64,000 nucleotides of DNA from Oxyruncus cristatus (Eukaryota > Chordata > Aves > Passeriformes > Cotingidae), in NCBI GenBank assembly GCA_013399855.1, contig VXAY01006780.1, forward strand, positions 1,478,483 to 1,542,482, written 5' to 3'. Below are positions 47,447 through 58,583 of the stretch, piece after piece. Each line of letters opens with the position of its first letter. The first letter of the stretch is position 1. Position numbers and translations under genes: made by a program. The notes under the pieces are model-generated. The model saw only the letters and a list, made by a program, of their open reading frames with translations, was not told the origin of the DNA and made no database searches.

Positions 47447-50389
47447 GAAATATTTATAATCTTGAGGATAAATATTGCAAGGCAAAGAAAACTGTGTTAT
47501 AAGCAGCAGAGTTAATTTATTGACTGCCACTGATAAAATGTTTGGGATCTTCCAAGTCATTGCTGAGAAGATCCTTGCTATGGGTGTGATCCTGATGATA
47601 CTAATAGTTATTATTTGATAAAAATAAGATGGCAGACCTGAAGAAAATAAAAGCTATCTTTAAAACTATTGCTTGGGAAGCCCTCAAGCTAAGGATGGGG
47701 TGAGGGAGAACAGACTGTGGACCATGGAGAGGGAATGTGCTCTTTTCTGGCTGACAGGAGAAAGCGCTGAGGACCATCTTCAGGAGTTGTTTCCCTCTCT
47801 CCAGTGACTTTAAAGGAAACTTTGCACCCAAGGGAGCACTGAATTTCCAAAATTTAGATGGCTCTGAAGGGATACCAAGTCACATCATCTTCTGCCTGCT
47901 CTGTTCCTCACAAACCCCTCCCCCAAGCCCCCAAAATGCACATGGTACCAGGGGAACTTTAAGAAAGGAAGAAGCAGCATATGGGCTTCCAGGATCTCCG
48001 AGGCAAAAATGACAGATGCAAGAGAGGAATGAGACTTGTGGATTCTGGTGGAGGAAAAAGCCTGAAGGCCATTGAGGTTTTGTGCTGTTATTTGATATGA
48101 ATGAGGCATTTTGAAGACTGGACACAGCGACAGCAGCCGTGGGAAACTGTTTAAGGGGTTTGGAGCAGGCAAGGATCAGACTGACAGATGTTTGGAGGGA
48201 ACTGCGATGACATGTTGGCCATGTCCAGTGAGAACTCGACCCTGAGGAAAAGAACAAATTGCAGCACAGAAGCATTTGAGTCGGATATGGCCTTATTTAA
48301 AAAAAATCTGAAAATCTGCTATCCCTTTTCTTTCTGGGTACGGTCTGCTGACTGGATATTGGAGCAGACCGGTGACGATGTGGATTTCATCAGCATAATC
48401 AGGAGAGAGAAGTTGCAATGCATTCAGCCACAAAAGAAGGAAAATGCCTGGGAAAGGCAATTAGTGAAAAAAGAAAGGAGAGCAAGGGAAGACAGAAACT
48501 TGAAAATAAGGGGCATAGAAGAAGAACCACCAAATAATGACAAAAATGATGACGGGGTGGTGAAAGACAATGATTTACCACACCACCAACCCCAAACTGA
48601 GGAAGTTCCCTGTTTATGAGGCTCTGAAAGTTATAGATCCTCTGAAATCCAACAGCATGAATTCATTTCCTTGTTAGTATTACTGTGTAGTTTGGCATTT
48701 CTTCAACATTCACTCCTGAGGTAATTTTCTACCCAGCTACTACTTCCCAGCTCCCCACGAAAGAGCACCTTATGTAAGTGGCATTTTGCTTAGCACAGGT
48801 GAGGGTGTTTCCACGCACTGCACAACAAATTCACAACTGAGAAGGAAATTCAGGCACGCAGCTGAAATAACTGCCTGCAACACACATAAACAGCCCTCCA
48901 GACACTCCACTGAAATGTTGTATCACACTTTAATAATTCAAATCATGTTTTAGCGTGTGTACAACACGAAAAGATGTCTGGTTTTGTTGTATGGTTTGAC
49001 ATGTTAAGCATGTGCTCATACACAGTCTTGAAACCTTTCTTTCTAAGGCTGATTGTCTTCGTTTCTACAACTGTTTCCTTCTTATCTCAGGTTAAAACAC
49101 TGATGTGCGGTTCAAAATCACCTGATACTAAGAAGTTTTTAAAATTGAGTTGAGAACCTTCTCTCTTGCCATTAAAAATGAACCCAGAGGGATCCCACCT
49201 CTTCTTGAGTTGATTCAAGAACAGATTATTAGTTACTTCTATAAATACATATTTTTATGGTTTTTCCCCAAACAATCCAGATACCCTGTGCTGAGTCTGG
49301 CCGCATTCTACTCCCCTAATTCCCAGCAGGACCATCTTTCCACAGCACCCATTTCTCCAAACCGACTAGTGGGGGTAAGACAAGCAGCATCCTGTCATTT
49401 CAATGCTGGCAGATATGACAGATGTTCCAGGGAATTAATGTGTAGAAACCTAAACACGAGTGACTACAACCAATTAAAATGCTGAAGAACATACTGAAGC
49501 CTTTACAGCTTGTAACCAGTTTGAGGTTGTTACTTCTGCTTGGATTAAAAACAACAACAACAACAAAAAAAAGAAGCAGAAAGTCTGCATGATTCCAGAA
49601 TTCTAATTTGAACTGAATTGCACACCCCAAATGCATTTCAAGCTGTGTTTAAAGCAAAATTAAAAAGTCAGTTATCTCAGTTCTACCCAGTACAATTCCC
49701 TGATATCCAAGTTTGTGGTTTTCCCTCTTATTTTTCTTACTGTTTAACAAGACAGAACAACTGTAAGAGCTACAAATTCACTCTCAGCTATTAGTAATTC
49801 ACTTCAGAAGTAAATACAGTTTTTAAATATTTTAGCATAACTCACATAAACCATTTTAACACAGTGTTGTGCGTTAAAAAGTAGCAGACAGGGATGGGTG
49901 TTTCAGATACCCCAAAACACCCAGCCCACAGGGATAGTTTCATCCCCTCTCCTCTGATTCAATCTGTGGAATGGGAAAGGAATGGATATGGCACTGTGTG
50001 AGCAGGGTTTAAAAAATTCACATTCCTGAAAGTTTTCTCATTTAATTCCCACAGACAGCTGGTGAATATTAATCAAGAGTCCTGGAATTTAAAAGGTGTA
50101 TCCTGCAGGACACATACTGACTAAATTTAGAAAGTGAGATTCTCAGAGATTTTCCTGAAGAATATATTTTGATTCCTGTTTATGGCATGGATTAACCAGA
50201 TAACTGAGTCAGAGGCAGCTCCAATCGACTATAATGGCACACAAATTGACTGTTTGGGGTTATTAATTTGTAAGGAGGGAAAAGAAGACTCTCAGACAGT
50301 TTCCTTGCAAAAAATGGCTGAAAGGAGGGGTATTTGTAGCCAGGAAAAACTGTTTAAAAGCCCCTCAGAGTGAAGTTAAAGCCCTTTGC
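47447..50389. other. CR1-free intron just downstream of the PDE4B3 exon
   Basis: No CR1 copy. A 143-codon ORF at 48,188-48,619 (plus) is rich in charged residues toward its end but unmatched. An AAC tract is present at 49,547. Confidence 0.5.
49547..49572. repeat. (AAC)n tract followed by poly-A
   Basis: Five AAC units and then an A run. Confidence 0.9.
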
Positions 50390-50760
50390 AGCGTTTACCC
50401 CCAAGAGTGCCCTGTCTGAACCACCGGCTCTGTGCTGTGAGACCGAGCTGCGAGGGCAAAGCTAACACGTTTTGAAGGTTCTGAAATTAATTTGCGTGTT
50501 CAACCCACAACAACACAACGGCTGGGAAAGTTACCGGCTGCTGCCTTTGTTCCTAGAGATTAACCCGGCACACACGATTAATGGGCTGGATTTACCCCGG
50601 ACAACAGACGCTGAATGGCAATTGTCGAGGCACTGCATTAAACATCCTTTGGCTGACCCCTGCTCGATTCATTTAACACTCGTGAATGAATCTCAGCTCG
50701 TTTTCCCCTGTTCAAAGCACAGCTACACACACTGCTCTTAAACCCACGCTGGTACCCAGA

Positions 50761-50766
50761 TCTTAC
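50761..50766 (-). other. PDE4B: 5' splice donor of the PDE4B3 exon
   Basis: On the minus strand the coding sequence ends ACATG and is followed at once by GTAAGA, a strong donor. Reading through the donor gives Trp then a stop within two codons, so splicing is needed to continue the protein. The phase leaves TG for a split Cys codon, which fits the known PDE4 long-isoform junction. Confidence 0.92.
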
Positions 50767-51002
50767 CATGTATGTGCCACCGTGAAGCGACGACGCTGGC
50801 GGATGCTTTTATTCACCAGCAACTTTCTGAAAAAGCAAGGAGAGTTCCTGGGAGAGCTGCGAGGAGAAATCTTGGGAGACGTGGGTCTGTTCCCGGGCAG
50901 CTTGGGGGGCTCGAGCTCTAAATGCATTTGTTCTTTGAAAGTCCTGATGTAAATCTCGGACTCGGGAGTAGCAAGTTCCCTAGAAGCCTCTTTCGCTGTC
51001 AT
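50767..51002 (-). CDS. PDE4B: PDE4B first coding exon, isoform PDE4B3 N-terminus
   Basis: PDE4B hydrolyses cAMP to 5'-AMP. This exon gives the isoform-specific N-terminus of the long form PDE4B3, placed ahead of the shared UCR1, UCR2 and catalytic exons, which are not in this window. It encodes 78 residues plus two bases of codon 79. Residues from about 24 to 78 match mammalian PDE4B3 as I remember it nearly perfectly, including TFKEQMHLELE (21-31), LPGNRPTSPKISPR (35-48) and RQRRRFTVAHT (68-78). The first 22 residues are more diverged. Visible features are four SP dipeptides at S42, S46, S50 and S54, a basic stretch at 59-72, and no catalytic motif or membrane segment. The ATG at 51,002 follows an in-frame TGA two codons upstream and has G at -3. 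The last codon is split as TG, which becomes Cys when joined to a T in the next exon, as expected for the AHTCFDV junction. PDE4D5 has a similar exon, but the N-terminal half fits PDE4B. Confidence 0.95.
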
Positions 51003-51400
51003 AGCTCAGATGATGTGGGAGCTCTCACCATTCAGAAAACGCAACAAAAACGCAGCGGAGTCAAAGCGCTGTTAAAACCCCGCTCATTCACAAGGCTGGG
51101 CTCCAAAGGAAAGGCTGCCTGAAGCGGCAGCAGCGCGAATCGAAGGACGGTAAGCCAGGGCTGTCAGAAAAACCTTTCTGAGGCCAGCTCTCCCCCAGAA
51201 AATGCGCCAGGGTTGGTGTGTCAGCTCCGTGGTCGCCACCGACGCGCCGGAGCCATTCAGCCCCGCACAGCAGCTCATGAAAAATTCATCACCACCAGCT
51301 CCACATCAATCCCTTCCCTCCAGCATTCTGCCTTCACCTACCGAACTAAAAAACCGGCGGATTTTTCGCGTGCACGAATAAAATCAAGGAATTCCCCAGC
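51003..51400 (-). other. PDE4B: Probable 5' leader of PDE4B3, with an upstream ORF
   Basis: This GC-rich stretch lies between the TATA-like element and the PDE4B3 ATG. It holds a 64-codon upstream ORF at 51,278-51,084, in the same frame as the main ORF but ended by its own stop 81 bases before the main ATG. A possible acceptor (TTTTTCTGACAG, minus strand, just upstream of 51,165) means the leader could be spliced. The true 5' end is not visible. Confidence 0.45.
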
Positions 51401-51426
51401 CTGTACAACCCGCTTCATTCCGGGGG

Positions 51427-51433
51427 TTTAATA
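51427..51433 (-). promoter_or_regulatory. PDE4B: TATA-like element, candidate PDE4B3 core promoter
   Basis: The minus strand reads TATTAAA, about 62 bases downstream of the CCAAT box in the gene's direction. If used, transcription would start near 51,400 and leave a 5' leader of about 400 bases. CpG-island promoters often lack a working TATA box, so this is a weak call. Confidence 0.3.
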
Positions 51434-51494
51434 AAAGGTCTTCATTGAGAATTAGTTTTCCCCGAGCCGCAGGAGCTCCACCCAGGACGTGCTT

Positions 51495-51499
51495 ATTGG
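51495..51499 (-). promoter_or_regulatory. PDE4B: CCAAT box, candidate PDE4B3 promoter element
   Basis: The plus strand reads ATTGG within GCTTATTGGCTC, so the minus strand carries GAGCCAATAAGC, a good NF-Y site. It lies about 490 bases upstream of the PDE4B3 ATG, inside the CpG island and in the gene's orientation. The motif is short, so its function is inferred from context. Confidence 0.4.
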
Positions 51500-51659
51500 C
51501 TCGGGATTATTTTGACAACTGGACTCTGTTCTGCCCCGTCTTGCGTGAGGAGTGTGTGGGATTCTCAGGACATTTTAATCCCCTGACATTGTTCTGGGCA
51601 TCGCCCGGCGCATCCCGGAAGAGACCCCCGGGATGGCAGCGTTGGCTCTGGGAAAGGTG

Positions 51660-53477
51660 TGAGCAACACTATGAGGGGACAGGAAAAAAAGGTCTAGTAG
51701 GGGAAAAAAAAGGCAGAGAATGCTATTGTGGAGGAACAAAGCATGCAAGAATTCACGAACACTGCTGGAGCAGCATGTTCCACTGTCCTGGGATCCACAC
51801 GCAGCCAAAGGGCAAGATCCCTGCCAAAACCCCAAAAGATGGGAGACCTGACCCCTCCCTGCAAAGACAGTGGAAGTTAATTTAAATTAATTTAAGCATT
51901 ATATCTACTTAAATTTAAAGAAAAAAAAAAAACAAACAACCCCGACTATTTTTTTTCCCCGGATATAAACACCATGAAAGCAACTTCTGCACTTGCAAGG
52001 CTAAAAAAAACGAACATCAACGTAAGGAAGTTAAAGATAAGATTTGATGTTGATGGTAAGAACATAATAAATACTGCAAGGAGGGGCAGAGCATATTTTT
52101 AACTGGTCAAAAGTAGGTGACCTTAAATGTAAATACAATAAATCTTTTTAAAGGAGGAGGAGACAGGGAAGAGCAAACCCAGCCGGCCTGTGGCCAAAGA
52201 TCTGATTGCACAGTACAGGCATCAATTACACAACAAATCCCCCCCAGTCCCTGTCCATTCCAGTGGTTTTTCACCCAAATATCCCAAAACAATTTACAAA
52301 ATCATCAACATGCCTTCCTCAACTTCAGAGGCTTGTAAGAGAGCTTCCCTACAGCAGAGCCTATAGAGGAGTTCCCAGACATCCTCCCTAACCTGCCCTA
52401 TAATATTCACCATTCACATTTAATAAAAACCAAAAGAAAGAAAGAAAGAAACAAAGAGCCTGAGCCTGGAAATGCCTGAGGACACTGGAAATGCAGTGTG
52501 ATTTATTACTGAGAGGTTCAGGCAGTAGGAGAACAGGAATATTTAATGCTTTAGGAATTATGACGTGTTAGACTGTGAGCTGTTACTCGACTGCACTGAC
52601 AGGCAGTGAGAGACAAAGGGAAGCTTGAGAGCTTTGCTGAATGAGAAACAAAATCCACACAAATGCTTCCGATCTGGAATTTGACACAGAACGAAAAAAT
52701 TAACTTCCTAACTCACCAGGAAGCAAATGGGATATTGAAGGGGTTTTGTGAGAATATATCTGATATTAGAGAACCAGTATATCCAAGCCTTTTCCTAAAG
52801 CTATTCAAAGGGCAAGGAGAAGAGAGGGAAATCACCTTTTGAAAGCAATAAAAGATGCTGTACAAGGGCATGCTGCTCATGCTGAGTGGGTACTGTCCTT
52901 CCCTGAATTCAGAGACGATGCAGAACAGTGTCCATTAAGGGAGTGCTTCCCATCATTTAGACATCCATAAATTAGCAATGAGGTCTCAGCCCCACAGCCT
53001 GGAGAAGGTCCTGTGGTAACATGGGCAGAGAAATGCAAGACTAAGCTAATGAGAAGGGAAAAGGAGGCTGTGGGGGGGAAGCAGAGCTCCATTCCCTTGG
53101 GAAAGCATAAAGAATGGGAATACGAAGTGCCACCCATTGCTTCAGGTGCTTCTTTAAGCTGAGAGCACTTGGAAGGCTCACCATGAACACAGGATATTTC
53201 TTCTTCAAGGTTCAAATACCTTCCAGATCTTGGTGACAGTGGGAGCCACAGTAACCTGACAAAGGTTGTGGAGCAGCTCTCTTGGTGTTCCAGCTACCAC
53301 CCTTTATGTTGCCAACTTGGGGTGTTACACATACAGAGGACCCTGCAGCCAATGTCTGTAAAGTCTCCACTGATTTGTAGCACTGTCAATAATTCTGAAA
53401 AATGAATTTTGCTGCATTTGCTGAGCAACAGGAGAAATGGCAGACAGCATGTAGGGTACCAGAGCCCTGGCAAGGTT
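51660..53477. other. CR1-free flank upstream of the PDE4B3 CpG island
   Basis: Includes a poly-A run near 51,918 and an AAAG repeat. No exon of a longer PDE4B isoform was recognised on the minus strand. Confidence 0.5.
52432..52451. repeat. (AAAG)n microsatellite
   Basis: About five AAAG units, interrupted by AAAC just after. Confidence 0.9.
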
Positions 53478-53835
53478 CATAAAATCCCAGACTGCTTTGG
53501 GTTGGAAGGGACCTTAAAGCCCAGTCTGTTCCTCCCCCTGCCATGGGCAGGGACACCTTCCACTAGACCAGGTTGCTCCAAGCCCCGTCCAACCTGGCCT
53601 TGGACACTTCCAGGGATGGGGCAGCCACAGCTTCTCTGGGCAACCTGTGCCAGGGCCTCACCACCCTCACAGCCAAGAATTCCTTCTCAATATCCCATCT
53701 CACCCTGCCCTCTGGCAGTGGGAAGCCATTCCCCTTTGTCCTATCCTTCCACCCCTCACCCACCAGCATCCTCAAGTCCTTCTTCAGGGCTGCTTCATCT
53801 GTCCATCTCCAAGCCTGGATTGATCCCAGGGGTGC
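53478..53835 (-). mobile_element. CR1 3' fragment (group A)
   Basis: CATAAAATCCCAGACTGCTT, GGTTGGAAGGGACCTTAAAG, GCAGCCACAGCTTCTCTGGG, GCAGTGGGAAGCCATTCCCC. The stretch after 53,745 is less sure. Confidence 0.92.
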
Positions 53836-55259
53836 AAGGACAGGGTTACTGACGTTGCCCTGATACACAAACAAAATGGTCAACAGCCATTTGAAGTTCA
53901 CTCTTTCCTGAACTTCTGTAACACTCCAGTAACCCACTGTAATGCAATATTTATCAATACAGATTATTGCCTGCAATAGATCAGTAGTTCAAGAGTAACA
54001 ATTTCATCACGTCACCAAAGGGATCAGAAATACAAAGGAAAAATTGAGGGGGGGGAAAAGATGATTGAAAGGAAGTGCCTGCCAGCACCAGCAGGAAAAT
54101 GAGACCACTTGGAAGAGCAAGGACAATTAAGGAAAACTTTCAAAAGTTAAAGTTTACGTGGGTGAGGTTTCGCACACACTTCCTACCTCCCTGAAGTGTC
54201 TAGAACTGCAGAAGGTTTTAATACATTTTATTAAAGTAACTGATGGAGGTGATAAACAACATTTTCAAGTGTGTAACTCATCAAAAGCTGATCTTCAGTG
54301 TGTTGTGAGCAATTGCTAAGCAACGAGAATCCATACCTTTTCTTTACAGTAGCACCATTAGTTACCTGGTTTTAACTCGTAATAGCCAGGAGAAAATAGA
54401 ATGCCAGGGAACAGGGAACTCTGAGTGTCCTACATGCTTCAGTAAGAAAGGAAAAGCTCTTACTTGACTTCTCACAGCACTTTCAGTCGGTGGCAGAGAA
54501 ATTGGACAATTGTTCCTCACAGCACTCTCTCTAGAAGCACATCTCGATAAAAGCAGTTAGGAAGCTCCCCTCCGTTATTTAGGCAATTGTTCCATCCATC
54601 CACATTAGCAAGGCATCCCAAAAAGATAACACTAAACTGACAGTAAATTAATTAGGAAAATTATTTCAAGGGATTGCCGTTTGCTGGTGCTACTTAAATT
54701 TCTTTTTCCAAGGAAGGAAACCCACAGGAAACATATTTTTAATCAAATACAGAGTCTCCTTCTCAGGAATCCTGGTTTTTGGTATTTCCTCTTGAAAAGC
54801 AAAAATAAAGATCTTCATCAAACTTTCAAACAAATTGAAAATTAAGATTATTACACTTGCCAATCATTATAAAATATTCCACATAGATTCCCTCTGCATA
54901 TTTTTAATTTTTCAAGCAATTTGCTGTCATCTAACAAGTGGCCCTGAAGAAACAGGGCCTGTTCCTTTGTACCTGTTAATCCTGGGTGGACTTTGGTGGT
55001 CCCTCATCCATGTCAGTGTTTGTTTGCCTTAAGTCAGGCACGGGATTGTAAAGGTCACCTGGGAGAGATGGACACCTTTAATTATAGTTGAGGATGCACA
55101 AGGGAAGGATTCAGTCTCTAAGAAGCCAATATTTTTCTTTCAGACTATAATTTAAACACATTTGATGTGAAAATAACCACTATTAAGACAGCAGTATTAT
55201 GGAATTTCACAGCACTGTCCCTACTTAACATGGATTTCTGCCAAATGTAGCAGGCAGAA

Positions 55260-56360
55260 GATGGGTTGGGAAAGGATCTATGATGGACACCCAGGAGAGA
55301 AACTCTAGAAGCCCATTAGCTCCATTAGCTCAGAGAGACACGAACATGATCCTAAAGAAGAGGCAGTGAAATCACTGCTCCTCTCCAGTGGGTCACCTAA
55401 ACCACATTGCCATTAGGAAATAAAAGGGTTGGTCACAGTAGGAGTGGCCATGCAGGAGACCAGAAATTGGAACTGGGTCACTGAAGCAAGTGATGAGTTT
55501 AGAGGAACAGAGGAATTGAGGGATGTCTGGTTTTGTGAAAGGGCAGAAGAACATGATTTTGAGGAAAAGGGGGAAAGTAAACCAAGTAAGGGAGAAAAAA
55601 AGCTATGAATTGACAATTTTCTCTTGGACTAAACCAATGTGACTGGACAAAGTAGAGAAGTAAGAAAGTAGAACAGAGATTCAAGAACATGGGAATAGTC
55701 ATTTCTACTGGAAAAGAAATCAGTTACAAAGACAGCAGTAGAGGAGGGAATAAATTTGCAGTGGAAATGTCACAGGACTGACATGGATGTGATCTCTGGT
55801 TCAATGCCTAAGGCAGCAGATGTAATTGCCAAGATGAGCCAGCACTGGGAACAAATAAGAGCGACCCAGGGAATGGGAGACAGGCAAAGATGTGAGGGGG
55901 GAGCAGGGATTTAAACAACAGAGAAATGTCTAGAGCAAGACAAAAAAACACATCAGTGAACTGGAAGCTGTAGAAAGGGAAGCAGCCAGGAAAACAGATG
56001 CCAAGGAATGGTGCTTTAATATGAAAACAGAAGTAACTGTGGATTAAAATGTAAGGATAGGGAATGACAGGCAAGGCTTTAAGTCAGAGCAATGGCTAGT
56101 AAGAAAGAGCTGAGAGGGTGACAGTGACGAGAAAAGGAGAGCTAGATGCAGCATTGCTAAAACATGGAGGAGATTCCAAGAAAATAAAAAGCAGCTGTAC
56201 AGGCAGTCCTATACAGAAGGATGTGTTTGTGGCAGAGAACTTAAATCTTTGCAGTGATGGAGTAGCTTTCTAGACACAACAGAAGTGGAGGAAAAGGGAA
56301 AAGAAGGGTGAGGAGCACAAGCTGAAGAGACAGACACAAGAGAAAGCAATAAAAAAGGTA
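55260..56360 (+). other. Purine-rich asymmetric stretch, unknown nature
   Basis: For about 1.1 kb the plus strand is strongly enriched in G and A (runs such as GGAAAAGGGGGAAAG and GAGGAAAAGGGAAAAGAAGG), unlike the flanks. Plus-strand frames are short; the minus strand has a few pyrimidine-driven ORFs of under 90 codons that look like chance. It could be an old unclassified repeat. In PDE4B-sense RNA it would be pyrimidine-rich. Confidence 0.6.
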
Positions 56361-56796
56361 CTTCCTCCCTTCTTGATTTCCTTTCCTTCACAACCAGGAG
56401 ACATTTTGTCCATCCCATCAGTAAGTGCTACTAATTCCATGAGGGCAGAGTCAGTGTTAGTTAATTCTACCCCATCCTAGTCCCATTTTTACTTTTAGCT
56501 CCCTCAGAGTAGCAGCAAATCTGCTTATAGCATGGACTTAAACACAGACTTATGATTGGCATTTTAAACCATCGTCCCAAACTGTGAGGTATTAAAATAG
56601 TAATTTAACCTGAATAATAAGAATTCACCCTTGTAATTGGAGATGCTTTTGATCAGCCACATCTTTCTACAAGGCAGTAAAGGAAAGCCACAACTCAGCA
56701 TGGAGATCAACCTTCCAAAACACACAATACAAACCCAGGGCTTAAATGGAACAGCAAAGAAACATTATCTGAAGCTGTGAAGAGATGCTGATGTTG

Positions 56797-56968
56797 TTGC
56801 CTGGAGAAGCCGTGGCTGCCCCATTCCTGGAAGTGTCCAAGGCAAGGTTGGACAGGACTTAGAGCAACCTGGGATAGTGGAAGGTGTCCCTGCCCATGAC
56901 AGGGGGTGGAATGGGATGAGCTTTAAGGTCCCATCCAACCCAAACTGATCTGTGATTCTATGACATTA
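56797..56968 (+). mobile_element. CR1 3' fragment (group A)
   Basis: GAAGCCGTGGCTGCCCCATT, CCTGGGATAGTGGAAGGTGT and CCAACCCAAACTGATCTGTG, with GATTCTATGA at the end. Confidence 0.92.
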
Positions 56969-57584
56969 CCCACCCCTATGAGCTCACTCTAAATGAAAGG
57001 TCACCTTTTGAGGTCTTCCCATTCCATAGCATCCAGTTGCCCTTAAACCAGCTATTCCTCATTCAATACGCAGCTTGTATATTAATTTCTGGTTTAAAAC
57101 CAGTACTTGCAGCCTTTGTATACGATTCCATAAGTTTTTAGCTCTTTAAAGCATTCACTACCTCTAACGAGATCAAGAAACTCCGTAACACTTTTAAGAT
57201 CAGTCACAAAAACCGAATTCCATCTTTAGGAAAGACACCTTGAGAGTTTTGAGTGGTTGGATGCTCATCTGTTCACACTGACTTTGTCATCTACGTCAAC
57301 CAGGTCACTGTACTGTGTGAGCCGAGCTCTATGAGGTGTTCTCTCTCACAGGAAAAGTATTTGCGTTCAGCACACGCGTGAAAGAGTCAGTAAGAACAGG
57401 AAACCTGGTGCCTTTCACCTGCTGTTTAGTCCTAAACTGGATTTACTACAGTTTTTCCTTAGTAAATCACACCACACACACGAAAAGATGGATCTGACTT
57501 CCTTGCACTTTTTAGTATTTAAACAAAAAAAAGGTACAAATTCTTACTATGGTACTTTTTCTTACAGGTATTTATACTGTTACC

Positions 57585-57715
57585 TCTTAGTAGATACATC
57601 TGAGAAAATAAAATATCTCACTTATACTTTTTATATTTTATATTTAAACTTATATTTCTACCACTTATATATTTACAAATGCATGTATTTTTTATACTTA
57701 TAAAATTATATAAGC
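57585..57715. repeat. AT-rich low-complexity tract
   Basis: Many irregular TTATATTT and TTATACTT motifs; no CR1 or gene. Confidence 0.8.
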
Positions 57716-58260
57716 CAAAGAGGCACGATGTAAGATGGGAATTTGCTTAGCAACTTTGATTGTGCTTGATTTATTCTCAGAGAACATTTAAATGCCTTCT
57801 ATATTATCCATAGTGAGTAATCACATATGTCAGACCAATCTGTACTACTTGTGATTATTTTCTCATTTCCCAGCTATAGATTAATATTTTACAAATTAAT
57901 TCAATAAGCCAATTTATTCTTCACAGACAGAGACCTCCGGGGTGACTCCTGAGAAAAGAGACGCCAGTGGAAAAAAGCATTAAAATTTCACCCATCCTGC
58001 TGAGAAGAGGCTTTAAGTTCCTACAGAGATGTCGTATGAAGGAATCTCTAAAAATATATTGGCCTGGACAGGCTGGCTCAGCTTTCCCCAGGCTGTTGTT
58101 TGATTTGTCAGTGTGTTATTTATTCATTTTACTCACTTCTGTGACTGTGATCAGCAGCAGGTGCACCTGCCTCTGCCAAGAATTTGCCTGTGACTAAACA
58201 CCTCATCTCCCATGAGTCACCTGCTTTTGACAGCCAGGGCTGGGGCTCTGCTCACCAGAT

Positions 58261-58562
58261 CACAGAATCACAAAATTTGCTGAGCTGGAAGGGACCCACA
58301 AGGATCATCGAGTCCAACCCTCAGCCCTGCACAGGCCCATCCCCAAGAGTCACTCCAGGTGCCCCAGATGATCATCCAAACACTCCTGGAGCTCTGGCAG
58401 CCTTGGTGCTGTGACCACTGCCCTGGGGAGCCTGTTCAGTGCTCACCCACCCTCTGGGGGAAGAACCTTTTTCTGAGATCCAAACTAACCCTGCCCTGAC
58501 ACAACTTGAGGCCATTCCCTGGGGTCCTGTCCCTGGTCCCCACAGAGCAGAGATTAGGATCT
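58261..58562 (-). mobile_element. CR1 LINE 3' fragment (group D, GGGACCCACAAGG tail)
   Basis: It begins at its 3' terminus with CACAGAATCACA, then GGAAGGGACCCACAAGGATC, and runs through the CACAACTTGAGGCCATTCCC region. The same tail type forms the 3' half of the neighbouring SINE, but in the opposite direction. It is flanked by copies of a 20-base motif. Confidence 0.9.
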
Positions 58563-58583
58563 GGGTTCTGCTCACCAAGTCAG

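Larger units (their letters stand above)
1..50760 (-). other. PDE4B: First intron of PDE4B3 (remainder, open at the left edge)
   Basis: Everything downstream of the donor in the gene's direction is intron as far as I can see. I searched by eye on the minus strand for the next exon (CFDVENG and the UCR1 segment RRESFLYRSDSDYDLSPK) and for the short PDE4B4 exon ending RRHSWI. I found neither with a plausible splice site. The intron therefore continues past position 1. A large first intron agrees with the gene's layout in mammals. Confidence 0.7.
50390..51660. promoter_or_regulatory. PDE4B: CpG island around the PDE4B3 first exon
   Basis: CpG dinucleotides are frequent by eye here and rare in the flanking AT-rich DNA. 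The island covers the PDE4B3 coding exon, its 5' leader and the start of the intron. No CR1 copy lies within it. It is the most likely promoter region for PDE4B3. Boundaries are approximate because no CpG statistic was computed. Confidence 0.75.

Noticed and set aside
50767..51002. PDE4D5 rather than PDE4B3
   Set aside because: The SP-rich and RRFTVAHT parts are shared, but MTAK at the start and TFKEQMHLELE fit PDE4B3 and not the PDE4D5 N-terminus.
50922..51122. 66-codon plus-strand ORF over the PDE4B3 exon
   Set aside because: It is the antisense shadow of the PDE4B3 exon, and a stop sits directly before its ATG.
51129..51160. Plus-strand donor GACGGTAAGCC as the end of a divergent first exon
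   Set aside because: The motif is a fair donor, but no plus-strand exon or start can be supported. It is kept only as a possible divergent non-coding transcript.
53409..53852. 147-codon ORF as a protein gene
   Set aside because: Most of it overlaps an antisense CR1 copy and shares the SPVQ/HLPLAQVAPSP-type translation found at other copies.
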